Positions 1 to 7,122 are shown, counted from the stretch's first letter. The stretch is 8,683 nucleotides of DNA from Deltaproteobacteria bacterium (GCA_019313025.1 JAFDCA010000657.1:1-8683); one strand, 5' to 3'. Notes: generated by a model not told the origin, from the sequence alone. A program made the numbers and translations.

Positions 1-142
1 AAAAAACGGGATAAAAAGGCATGCGAAAAAAAAACCACCTCATGGAAAATCTACCGGGCCAAGCCGGCATATGATCGATATTCTGAGGATTTATCCACCT
101 CCGGCGGGTTTGGCAAAAAGTCCGTTTATGGATGGACACCAA
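1..142. other. Unassigned left edge
   Basis: No gene can be supported here. On the minus strand an open frame starts at ATG 70 and leaves the window (MPAWPGRFSMRWFFFRMPF...). It is hydrophobic, but it has no ribosome site at a proper distance and does not resemble a family I know. It could be the start of a downstream gene, but the visible part is too short to judge. Confidence 0.3.
115..137 (-). terminator. Weak candidate Rho-independent terminator after the DUF166 gene
   Basis: Just downstream of the TAA of the DUF166 gene, the minus strand reads GTCC (137-134), a 10-nt loop, GGAC (123-120) and then five T (119-115). The stem has only 4 bp and the T run is short, so this is a weak candidate. 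It is the only hairpin plus T run seen at this end of the operon. Confidence 0.25.
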
Positions 143-835
143 TTAACAGGTATGTTTCAATGCCCTTATAAGCGCAGCTTTATGAAATTCACCGGCCAGA
201 TGCACAGAACTTTTACCAGAGATTGGATCCCAGGCTGAGGGATCTGCCACACAAAAATATTGTACTTCAAGACCGATGCGTACGATGGCATCTTCCACAG
301 GAAGACCCTCAACTCGCGGTGCAGCCTCCCAGGTCGCTATGCAAGGAGCCCCGCGAACGACCTGAATGCTATCAATACGTCCACTGGAAACCTTTACGAC
401 AAATTCCGGCATTCCAAACATTTTTCCATAATCACCCAGGCAGACCTGCCGGGAGAGACCGCATCATGTGGGAGGTGTCAGAGTACCCTTGACCCTCAGC
501 TTTTTTCCGGAAGCCACGACCGGGATATTTTTATCACGACAGACAGCTGCAAGATCATGGGAAAGATCCGGGTGTTTTAAATAATCCAGAACCAGATCCG
601 CTTGAAAATTTCGAGGAATGTATTGCGTTGTATCGTCAATAATTGTGGGCAACGAATTGTTGATAGATATAATGTCCAAGGAAAAAAGGTTATTACCGTA
701 ACGCCGAATACCTTCTATTTTCTTTTCTCCACTGCCGTTCTGTTGAAAAACTAAAATTTTTTGGGTGTCGGCAGCAGACTTTTTAAGCGGTGTGTTTATT
801 TTAATGTTGTCTTCATACTCTAAATCTTTTTTCAT
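143..835 (-). CDS. DUF166-family protein, predicted selenoprotein (TGA at 464-466 read as Sec124)
   Basis: The reading frame runs from ATG at 835 to TAA at 143 (230 residues) with one internal TGA at 464-466. Residues 1-123 hold the family N-terminus (KILVFQQNGSGEKKIEG from about 26, then LVLDYLKHPDL). Residues 125-230 continue in the same frame with the conserved C-terminal part (FGMPEF at 140-145, RGAPC at 161-165, EVQYFC at 190-195, GKSSVHLAGEFH at 207-218). The TGA falls in PPT-U-CGL, where from memory relatives carry a Cys-Cys pair. A SECIS-like hairpin follows it directly. A ribosome site, GAGGA, lies 6 nt before the start and overlaps the stop of the upstream ABC-F gene, so the two are probably co-transcribed. 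Pfam (PF02593) links the family to thymidylate synthesis from early work on a methanogen protein; the bacterial role is unproven. The alternative is a pseudogene or sequencing error, which the intact frame and hairpin argue against. Confidence 0.85.
435..466 (-). promoter_or_regulatory. Putative bacterial SECIS element for Sec insertion
   Basis: On the minus-strand mRNA, UGA (466-464) is followed after 10 nt by CCCGGCAGGUCUGCCUGGG (453-435). This folds as CCC/GGG plus GGCA/UGCC with a GGUC loop and one bulged U at 438. Two more pairs (456-432, 455-433) can form below a U-U mismatch. The tip GCAGGUCUGC is the same decamer I recall at the tip of the E. coli fdhF SECIS, and it starts 15 nt after the UGA against 16 nt in fdhF. 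SelB is known to read the GU in that loop and a bulged U. Here the bulge is on the 3' side of the stem rather than the 5' side as in fdhF, which is a small departure from the model. Confidence 0.8.
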
Positions 836-844
836 GATATATCC

Positions 845-2719
845 TCAATCTTCAATATTCGATTCGAGCTGTTCGAGTTTTTTTTCAAAAATGGCCTTTT
901 GCTCGTCAAAAACGATGGTGGAGTGTTCAAGCTCTTCAAAAAGGTTATCGATGGCAGACTGGCAGCTATGGATGGAACGAGAGAGCAAACCGATCTTTTC
1001 GCCGTCACCGGCCTGAGAAGCCGTCAATAAATCAGCATTGAGTTCATTGAGCGCATTTTCGTGCCTCTCGATATGGTTTTCAATACGAAAAATCCGTTGT
1101 TCAAGGGGTTTAAGGACTCTGGACCGTTCAGTAACAAACTTGGAACGTATACGCCTTTTTTCTTTTTTGGTCAACTTAAAGTGAGAGCCTTTATTAGGTT
1201 CATCACCATTGAGGCATGCTTCCAAAGCCTCTGTTTCATCCGACCATCCATTTTTTTCCAGAAACCGCTGATAGCTCCCTTCAAAGACATCAACACGATG
1301 GTTTTGAAATACGATAAGACGCTCGGCGATTGCATGCAAGAACATTTCATTATGCGTCACCATAATGACCGTACCCTCAAAACTGTCGATGGCGGCAAGC
1401 ATCGCGTCACACGATTCCATATCCAGATGATTGGTGGGTTCGTCGAGAAGCAAGAGATTCAAAGGTGTCACAAGAAGTTTACCCAGGATCACCCTGCTTT
1501 TTTCTCCGCCGGAAAGAACACCGATCTTTTTTAACGCACTGTCACCTTCAAACATCATTGCACCGCATATATTTCGAGCCTGCTGACGGTCGACATCCGG
1601 GTGTGAAAAGAGAATTTCTTCTTCTATGGTTCTTGATCCATCAAGGTTTTTTATATTATTTTGTTCAAAATATCCCTGTTTAACCGCGGGATGGAGCGTG
1701 ATCTCACCATTCTGGGGTTTGATCACCCCTGACATAAGCTTTAGCAGTGTCGTTTTGCCTTTGCCGTTTTTACCGACAACACAGATACGTTCTTGTGCCT
1801 TTGCTGAAAAATTGAAGTTTTTGATCAACGGTTTTTCGGGGTCATATGAAAAGGAAACATTTCGAATATTCATTACGTGCTTTCTAGGAAAGGGACTGAG
1901 TCTAAAAGAAAAATCAAGTGTCTTTAGTCTTTCCAGCTTTTCTTTTTTTTCCATCCTGGACAGCGTCTTTATACGCGACTGTACCAAGTTCGCAAGCCTT
2001 GCTTTGGCTCTGAACCTGCTGATGAATAGTTTTATTTCCTTGCGGCGACGCTCGTCATTGAGACGGGTCTTTTCATATACTTCCTCGTCTTGGGCTAGTT
2101 GTGAATAATACTTTTCGGTATTTCCAACCAACTTTCTGATCTTTCGGCGATGGATGCCCAGGGTATGTGTGATGACATTATCCATCAGGCTTCTGTCATG
2201 GGTGATAAGCATCAACTCACGGGGCCACCGGATCAGAAAACGTTCAACCCAACGGATTGAAGTAATATCAAGATAATTGGTCGGCTCATCCAAAAGCAAA
2301 AGATCGGGCTCAGAGACGAGTTCTTTTGCCAGATTCAGACGAACCTGGAATCCTCCGGAGAATTCGTCTGGGTGTCGTTTAAAATCTTCTTTGGAAAATC
2401 CGAGGCCCGAGAGTATTTCTTCAACCTTCCAGTGCTGATCCTTTTCGTCATCACGAAGCGCGGTCATTCCCTCTGAAAGTAGGGTATCTTTTGTGAACCC
2501 GATCTCCTGGCGAACATAACCGATACGATAATGTTTTGGGATGATAATTACTCCTGAATCTGGAGATACCTCGCCGGTAATGAGTCGAAAAAGGGTTGTT
2601 TTTCCATGTCCGTTGCGACCAAGGAGACCCATTTTTTCTTTAGGATTCAGTTTAAAACTCACATTGTCAAAAAGCACTTCAGGATCATAGCTTTTTGTAA
2701 GATTTTCAACACTTATCAT
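845..2719 (-). CDS. ABC-F family ATP-binding protein (Uup/YheS-like)
   Basis: A 624-residue soluble protein with two ABC ATPase domains and no membrane segments, the layout of ABC-F translation factors, which bind the ribosome rather than transport. Domain 1 has Walker A GRNGHGKT (34-41), Q-loop Gln71, signature SGGFQ (121-125), Walker B ending in LLLLDEP with catalytic Glu145, and switch His174. A basic linker (about 195-265, rich in Arg and Lys) matches the P-site tRNA-interaction motif region. Domain 2 has GKNGKGKT (316-323), LSGGEK (402-407), LLLLDEP with Glu427, and His456. Residues from about 515 form a charged, coiled-coil-like C-terminal tail as in Uup. All catalytic residues are present. 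ATG 2719 is the first possible start because an in-frame TAG lies just upstream; no clear Shine-Dalgarno is visible. It is followed 9 nt later by the DUF166 gene. Which ABC-F subgroup it belongs to is not decided here. Confidence 0.93.
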   Translation of the reverse strand: MISVENLTKSYDPEVLFDNVSFKLNPKEKMGLLGRNGHGKTTLFRLITGEVSPDSGVIIIPKHYRIGYVRQEIGFTKDTLLSEGMTALRDDEKDQHWKVEEILSGLGFSKEDFKRHPDEFSGGFQVRLNLAKELVSEPDLLLLDEPTNYLDITSIRWVERFLIRWPRELMLITHDRSLMDNVITHTLGIHRRKIRKLVGNTEKYYSQLAQDEEVYEKTRLNDERRRKEIKLFISRFRAKARLANLVQSRIKTLSRMEKKEKLERLKTLDFSFRLSPFPRKHVMNIRNVSFSYDPEKPLIKNFNFSAKAQERICVVGKNGKGKTTLLKLMSGVIKPQNGEITLHPAVKQGYFEQNNIKNLDGSRTIEEEILFSHPDVDRQQARNICGAMMFEGDSALKKIGVLSGGEKSRVILGKLLVTPLNLLLLDEPTNHLDMESCDAMLAAIDSFEGTVIMVTHNEMFLHAIAERLIVFQNHRVDVFEGSYQRFLEKNGWSDETEALEACLNGDEPNKGSHFKLTKKEKRRIRSKFVTERSRVLKPLEQRIFRIENHIERHENALNELNADLLTASQAGDGEKIGLLSRSIHSCQSAIDNLFEELEHSTIVFDEQKAIFEKKLEQLESNIED

Positions 2720-2879
2720 ATTCTATTTTGACACTTGAAGTTTGATCTGTCTCCCTTTCCTGTAAAAGCATCTTAAAAGGGAGCTTTGTTTATTGTTTTT
2801 TGAAAGCCAGTGTCTAACCCTTTTCGGAACAGCCATTTTTTAGGGATGGACAATCAAAATTTATTTCATATTTGTTTTT

Positions 2880-2913
2880 CTTATAAAAGAAAATTCGCCT
2901 TTCCTTTTATAAG
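2880..2913. repeat. 10-bp perfect inverted repeat
   Basis: CTTATAAAAG (2880-2889) and its exact complement CTTTTATAAG (2904-2913) are separated by 14 nt. There is no T run after either side, so it is not an ordinary terminator. It may be a protein-binding site or a cruciform-forming element in the divergent promoter region. Confidence 0.6.
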
Positions 2914-2926
2914 TTGGAATGGGGAA

Positions 2927-2962
2927 AGGAGTAATCATATTGAAATAGTTAATCATACTCCT
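2927..2962. repeat. 7-bp inverted repeat enclosing an 8-bp direct repeat
   Basis: AGGAGTA (2927-2933) pairs with TACTCCT (2956-2962). Overlapping and inside these arms, TAATCATA occurs twice (2932-2939 and 2950-2957), 18 bp apart. The mixed symmetry, about two helical turns apart, would suit an operator, but no regulator is visible nearby. Confidence 0.45.
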
Positions 2963-3224
2963 CACTATAAGTCAATTTTCTTGGTTTTTTCTGTGTGATC
3001 TCAATGGATGGAAATTTAATTATATAATTTATAAGCCCCCATAATTTCTTGACAAAAAAACGTTGAAAAAGTAATTTCATTTAATTCTGTTTTTCACCTT
3101 CAAAATGAGAGCGGTTATCAACCGTGCTGTTCAAAAAAATTTCATGGGCCGCCTGTATGATAAATACATGATGGATGTTTCCTTGCGAAGAAATGCATTT
3201 TAAAACTTTGATGCTGGAATTAAT

Positions 3225-3911
3225 ATGCTGAAACGTTTGTTAAATTTACGAATATTTCCTTATATCGGGCTTTTTATCATAAAGATCATATCATCAACTT
3301 ACAAGATCAGAATTATAAATCCTGAGATTGAAAGAGATATTTTAAAGAGAGGACAGATTCCGATCTATGCGTCGTGGCATCAGCGGTTTTTCCCGGGAAT
3401 AACCTTTCTCGCAAGCCGAAAGCCTATATCAATCATGATTAGCCAGAGCAGAGATGGAGAACTCATTTCCAGAATAGTTAACATCTTGGGATGGTATCCG
3501 GTGAGAGGTTCTTCATCAAAGGGGGGGCGTCACGCATTAAAGGAAATTAATAAACTCATTCATGAAGGATACAAGGTCGCTCATATTGTGGACGGCCCTA
3601 CCGGTCCTCTTGGAGTTGTTAAACCTGGTTTGCTTCTCATTGCCCAGGCTTCGGGAATGCCCATCGTCCCTTCCATTGCCTCTGCTGAAAAAAAATGGGT
3701 TTTCAATAGTTGGGACCAATTCATGGTGCCAAAACCTTTTTCACGTGTCATTTTAAGGTTCGTAGGTGGAATTTACATCCCCAGAGAATTGCGGGGATCT
3801 GATTTTGAGATAAAACGATCCTTTATTGAGGACATTCTAAAAGAAGCGTATATTGAAACAGATGCCATGTGGTCAAATCAGGAGGAGATCCGTCGATTGT
3901 TCAACACCTAA
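3225..3911 (+). CDS. DUF374 family lysophospholipid acyltransferase-like protein
   Basis: A 228-residue protein with the conserved blocks of the DUF374 branch of the lysophospholipid acyltransferase superfamily: YASWHQRF with the likely catalytic His52, SQSRDGE (73-79), RGSSSKGG (94-101), and DGPTGP (123-128) followed by PGLLLIAQASGMPIVPS. The family is thought to add acyl chains to envelope lipids at the inner face of the membrane, but the substrate here is unknown. The classical HX4D Asp is not at the expected place, as is usual for this branch. A hydrophobic stretch at about 10-24 may anchor it. The length is normal. The start ATG 3225 has only a weak GGA 7 nt upstream. Its TAA directly touches the stop of the convergent SprT-like gene, leaving no room for a terminator between them. 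Confidence 0.9.
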   Translation: MLKRLLNLRIFPYIGLFIIKIISSTYKIRIINPEIERDILKRGQIPIYASWHQRFFPGITFLASRKPISIMISQSRDGELISRIVNILGWYPVRGSSSKGGRHALKEINKLIHEGYKVAHIVDGPTGPLGVVKPGLLLIAQASGMPIVPSIASAEKKWVFNSWDQFMVPKPFSRVILRFVGGIYIPRELRGSDFEIKRSFIEDILKEAYIETDAMWSNQEEIRRLFNT

Positions 3912-4442
3912 CTAAGATTCTTCGTAGTAGTAGTTTTGGGGTCTGGATGAATAGGGGAAATTCAATAACGCTTTAGGGTTTATACTTCCGTATTCGGCGC
4001 ATGGGGGTTTTTTTTGAATGACTTTTGGCTTGATGTCAATATCCAGAAGTTTCGCGATTCTAATGACCTCTTCAATAAACCGTTTGTTATTGTGGCTGGA
4101 TTCACCTACCCATCCACCGGTCTGATGAACCCTTTGGTGAATCATCTCATGCAAAAGAACATCTCGAACCTTTCTTTTATTTAAAAGGCGAGGTTCCCAC
4201 ATGAAATCGGTGGTTGGATAGACAGGGCGCATTAAAGTCTTATGTAAAACGATGAGATTTTCATCTGGAGAATAATATCCAAGACTTCTGTCTTGAGGTG
4301 TTGACCCCCAAATGATCTCACCGGCCCTGTTTTCTCCATAGAAAAAAGAATCATTCAATTTTTTCCATTCATCGAAAATCCATGCGCCGAAATTTCCAAA
4401 AACTTCTATGGCGTTAATTTTCAATTCTTCAAATGTCGACAT
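3912..4442 (-). CDS. SprT-like zinc metalloprotein
   Basis: A 176-residue protein when started at ATG 4442. It contains HEMIH (98-102), the HExxH zinc-binding and catalytic motif, in the setting VRDVLLHEMIHQ. SHNNKRF follows 14 residues later, where His117 is the likely third zinc ligand, as in the SprT/Spartan domain. The C-terminal four-Cys zinc ribbon of E. coli SprT is missing; only one Cys (PPCAEYG) remains. The frame is open upstream to ATG 4574, but that extension overlaps the hydrolase gene in another frame, so the inner start 13 nt after the hydrolase stop is preferred; it has no clear ribosome site and may depend on translational coupling. It is the last gene of the mltD-hydrolase-SprT operon. 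Spartan relatives cut DNA-crosslinked proteins; whether this one does is unknown. Confidence 0.85.
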   Translation of the reverse strand: MSTFEELKINAIEVFGNFGAWIFDEWKKLNDSFFYGENRAGEIIWGSTPQDRSLGYYSPDENLIVLHKTLMRPVYPTTDFMWEPRLLNKRKVRDVLLHEMIHQRVHQTGGWVGESSHNNKRFIEEVIRIAKLLDIDIKPKVIQKKPPCAEYGSINPKALLNFPYSSRPQNYYYEES

Positions 4443-4455
4443 GACAACGTAATTT

Positions 4456-5115
4456 TTACTCAAGAATAAAGTCGGTGATGTATGGATTATCTTCCATCTC
4501 TCTGCCGATGGTGGATGACGGACTTTCCCCATAATCATGCCCCGGCCAGATGATGGTTTGTTTTGGAAGTACAATCAGTTTTTTCTCAATGGATTCAATA
4601 AGTGTATTCAGTGAGCCGCCGATTAAATCGGTTCTTCCTGCTGCGCCGACAAAGAGGGTATCGCCGGTAAAGAGATTCCCACCCGTCAGATAGCAGACAG
4701 AGCCCAGAGTATGTCCGGGTGTGTGTATAACCTCAATATTGAGCGTTCCCACTTTAAGTATATCTCCATCTTTCAATTTAATATCTACAGAATTAGGCGG
4801 GAGCAGTCCCAATTCATGAGAAGATTTCTCCCTGACAATAGGGTCGTTAAAAAATCTGTCATCGGATTCATGCATGCATACAGGGATTTTAAGAAGGTTT
4901 TTCAACTTTTGGTTTCCCAAAACATGATCGGCATGACCGTGGGTATTCAGGATGTATTTGACACGAAGATTTCTTGTTTCAATCAAGGTCAGCAGTTTGT
5001 CTTCATCTCCGGCAGGATCAATGATAACTGCATCGCAGCTTTTGGGGCAGGCCACCAGATATGTCAGAACCTTAAAAGGTTCTACGGGGATCTGTTTTAT
5101 AATTATTTTAATCAA
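4456..5115 (-). CDS. Metallo-beta-lactamase-fold hydrolase, glyoxalase II-like
   Basis: A 219-residue protein with every metal ligand of the glyoxalase II/ETHE1-type fold: THGHADH (58-64: His59, His61, Asp63, His64), His135 in HTPGHTLGS, Asp152 in FTGDTLF, and His193 in PGHDYG. This predicts a two-metal cytosolic thioester hydrolase, for example on hydroxyacyl-glutathione or another low-molecular-weight thiol, or an ETHE1-like sulfur enzyme. The C-terminal glutathione-binding domain of classical GloB is absent, as in the short MBL hydrolases common in anaerobes, so the substrate is open. The start is TTG at 5115, 6 nt after the stop of mltD. No ATG lies in the conserved N-terminal part (KQIPVEPFKVLTY), so the non-ATG start is needed. 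Translational coupling to mltD is likely. Confidence 0.92.
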   Translation of the reverse strand: MIKIIIKQIPVEPFKVLTYLVACPKSCDAVIIDPAGDEDKLLTLIETRNLRVKYILNTHGHADHVLGNQKLKNLLKIPVCMHESDDRFFNDPIVREKSSHELGLLPPNSVDIKLKDGDILKVGTLNIEVIHTPGHTLGSVCYLTGGNLFTGDTLFVGAAGRTDLIGGSLNTLIESIEKKLIVLPKQTIIWPGHDYGESPSSTIGREMEDNPYITDFILE

Positions 5116-5121
5116 ATTCGG

Positions 5122-7014
5122 CTATTCTATGAATAGTTTTTGTCCTGGATATATTTTGCAATTGGGTGTCAAAAGATTGATGCGCAGAAATCGTTCAAGG
5201 GGCATATTATGAAGTTGTGCGATATCGAAAGGACTATCACCGCGTTTAACCATATATACTTTTAGATTCCCAACCTCTATTTTTTCATCCTTGTACCCGG
5301 GTATCTTTAAAACCTGGCCGATATGAAGTTGCGTTGTTTGCAAGTTATTTAAACTCTGGATCTTTTTGGTGGTTGTGCCGTATCGATTGGCGATGTTCCA
5401 GAGTGAATCCCCACTTTTTACAACATGGGTGGACGGGAGTATAAAGTCTTTGCTTCGGTCTATTTTCGGCCTATACGGCATTGTACCCCTTTGTGGTATT
5501 TTGAGTTTTTTGCCCGCAACGATATAGCCCGATCTGCTCAAGTTGTTCGCGTGCATAATTTTTCTTACGCTGGTACGGTATCGTCTGGCAATGGTGGAAA
5601 GGCTTTCGCCGGGCCTTATCCGATGATAGACATAGGCAGGTTGAGGCGGGTACGACACCGGTATGTTATCGAGAGTTGCCAGCAGAACTTCACTTTTTCC
5701 CGGAGGAACTCTAAGGGGATAATTGTCTTGAGGAAGTATACGGTAACGAAGCTCAGGATTCAGTTCTCTAAGGGTATTTTCAGGAACACCGATTTCTGTG
5801 GCAATATTTTTCAGATGGATCTGTTTTGAAACCATTACGTTCTCATATTCCAGCGGTTCATCAACAGAGATGGCATTGAGTCCGTATTTTTCCGGATTCT
5901 TAATAATAAAAAGAGCCGCCATAAAGCGGGGAACGTATCGAGCCGTTTCCCGAGGAAGGCGCTCGTAAAGATCCCAAAAATTGTCAAGGTAGTTTATGTT
6001 CTGAGATCGAATGACTCTGAGGACCTGTCCTTCACCACAATTATAAGCTGCCAAGACCGTTGACCAGTCACCAAAAATTTGATGCAGTTCCTTCAAATAT
6101 GCAATTGCAGCCTCAGTTGATTTGACCGGATCGATTCTTTCATCGATGTATTTGTCGCGTTTGAGACCAAATTTATATCCGGTTGAGGGGATGAACTGCC
6201 AGAGTCCAAGTGCTCTGGCCCTTGAAAGCGCATTGACCTTGAATCCGCTTTCAATTAACGGAAGCCATGATAGTTCAACCGGCATACCGGCTGCTTTGAG
6301 TGCTGAAACGATCTGCGGACGATATTTTCCCGAACGTTTATATGCATTGATGAAAAAATTTTTTTCACCGTATTTTGTAAAGTGATTAATTTCAAGCTCA
6401 ACATGCTTGTTCATCACCAGAGGAATGGCATTATGATTGCCGTTTACAACAATATTACGCGATGCGTAAATTTCAAGAATGCGTTTAGAAATCATAAAAC
6501 GCAGATCTTCTTTTTGTTGTATGAGTTTAGGGTTATTGGTCGTATCGGTTGTCAAGATCAAGGCATAAGCATGGTCCAGTGCTTCAAGGGCATTTTCAAG
6601 CTCCCCTTTTTGCCAAAAATCTTGAGAGGCTTGACAAAAATCGAGAGCTTCATCAAGGATGGATTGTATTTTTTCACTTTGATCAGAATCTTCTGATTGA
6701 TGATTCTGACTGTTTGTTTGATGGCTAAAACCCGATGAATTTTCAGGATTTTCCGGACTGACAGGACCCGCAAGAGAAGTCTTTTGATTTTCAGTGTCGG
6801 CTTTTTCGGATAATTCTAAAGGATCGGAGGATTCTTTTGGGGATGAAATATCAGAAACGACGTTGTTGTTCATTGTCCCAGGATCAATAGAACTTTCTTC
6901 GTTCGAAAAAAAAGCCGTTTCCGGTGATACGGGATTTTTGTGAAGATTCTGTGCGCAGCCGAAAAAGAGCAAAAACATGAACATAGGTAAAATAATAACT
7001 CGTGAATTTATCAA
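5122..7014 (-). CDS. mltD: Membrane-bound lytic murein transglycosylase D with three LysM domains
   Basis: A 630-residue outer-membrane lipoprotein that cleaves peptidoglycan glycan strands. Numbered from TTG 7014: a short signal peptide with lipobox LFFGC (Cys20); a Ser/Asn/Glu-rich low-complexity linker to about 115; a helical region with LENALEALDHAYALIL; an SLT catalytic domain (about 240-345) with LIESGF (Glu255 catalytic), GLWQFIPSTG and AAYNCGEG; then LysM repeats at about 461-507, 529-572 and 585-629 that bind peptidoglycan. The third LysM ends two residues from the C-terminus. The frame is open to another TTG at 7032, but only the TTG at 7014 has a ribosome site (GGAG, 7 nt upstream) and gives a normal lipoprotein signal length. 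It is the first gene of a three-gene operon, preceded by a sigma70-like promoter. Confidence 0.94.
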   Translation of the reverse strand: MINSRVIILPMFMFLLFFGCAQNLHKNPVSPETAFFSNEESSIDPGTMNNNVVSDISSPKESSDPLELSEKADTENQKTSLAGPVSPENPENSSGFSHQTNSQNHQSEDSDQSEKIQSILDEALDFCQASQDFWQKGELENALEALDHAYALILTTDTTNNPKLIQQKEDLRFMISKRILEIYASRNIVVNGNHNAIPLVMNKHVELEINHFTKYGEKNFFINAYKRSGKYRPQIVSALKAAGMPVELSWLPLIESGFKVNALSRARALGLWQFIPSTGYKFGLKRDKYIDERIDPVKSTEAAIAYLKELHQIFGDWSTVLAAYNCGEGQVLRVIRSQNINYLDNFWDLYERLPRETARYVPRFMAALFIIKNPEKYGLNAISVDEPLEYENVMVSKQIHLKNIATEIGVPENTLRELNPELRYRILPQDNYPLRVPPGKSEVLLATLDNIPVSYPPQPAYVYHRIRPGESLSTIARRYRTSVRKIMHANNLSRSGYIVAGKKLKIPQRGTMPYRPKIDRSKDFILPSTHVVKSGDSLWNIANRYGTTTKKIQSLNNLQTTQLHIGQVLKIPGYKDEKIEVGNLKVYMVKRGDSPFDIAQLHNMPLERFLRINLLTPNCKIYPGQKLFIE

Positions 7015-7089
7015 ATTAATACTCCGATTCAATATATCAAAGGATTACAATTAAAACGCATCAAGACAATTTTTATGGTTTGATGTCCG

Positions 7090-7117
7090 ATTACACGACA
7101 TTCAAGCCTTTTGTCAA
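7090..7117 (-). promoter_or_regulatory. Sigma70-type promoter for the mltD operon
   Basis: The minus strand reads TTGACA (7117-7112), 16 bp, TGTAAT (7095-7090): a perfect -35 and a 5 of 6 match to the -10 consensus. Transcription should start near 7083, giving a leader of about 70 nt before the TTG start at 7014. The -35 box lies in the loop and arms of an inverted repeat. Confidence 0.65.
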
Positions 7118-7122
7118 GGCTT
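7104..7122. repeat. 7-bp inverted repeat overlapping the mltD -35 box
   Basis: AAGCCTT (7104-7110) and AAGGCTT (7116-7122) are perfect complements around a 5-nt centre. The repeat covers the -35 hexamer of the predicted mltD promoter, so it may be an operator. No T run follows on the plus strand, so a terminator is unlikely. Confidence 0.5.

Larger units (their letters stand above)
2720..3224. other. AT-rich intergenic region between divergent genes
   Basis: This region separates the minus-strand ABC-F gene from the plus-strand acyltransferase gene, so it should hold both promoters. It contains two inverted repeats (2880-2913 and 2927-2962), listed separately. A TTGACA at 3049-3054 is a possible plus-strand -35 box, but no good -10 box lies 16-18 bp from it. 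A 32-codon ORF at 3105-3203 lacks a ribosome site. No known RNA gene or riboswitch was recognised. Confidence 0.5.

Noticed and set aside
143..421. A separate small gene starting at ATG 421.
   Set aside because: It lacks a ribosome site and is the in-frame C-terminal part of the DUF166 protein, so it is merged with the upstream part through the TGA.
836..850. Read-through of the ABC-F TGA (845-847) into the in-frame DUF166 gene, giving a fusion protein.
   Set aside because: No hairpin follows this TGA, the ABC-F protein has normal length, and DUF166 has its own ATG and ribosome site.
2810..2998. A 62-codon plus-strand ORF.
   Set aside because: No ribosome site, AT-rich composition and overlap with inverted repeats; no family resemblance.
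3105..3203. A 32-codon ORF 22 nt upstream of the acyltransferase gene (MRAVINRAVQKNF...).
   Set aside because: It could be a leader peptide but has no Shine-Dalgarno and no attenuator-like structure; conservation would be needed to support it.
4443..4574. A 44-residue N-terminal extension of the SprT-like protein.
   Set aside because: It overlaps the coding end of the hydrolase gene in another frame and does not look like a real protein; the start at 4442 gives a compact SprT-like domain.
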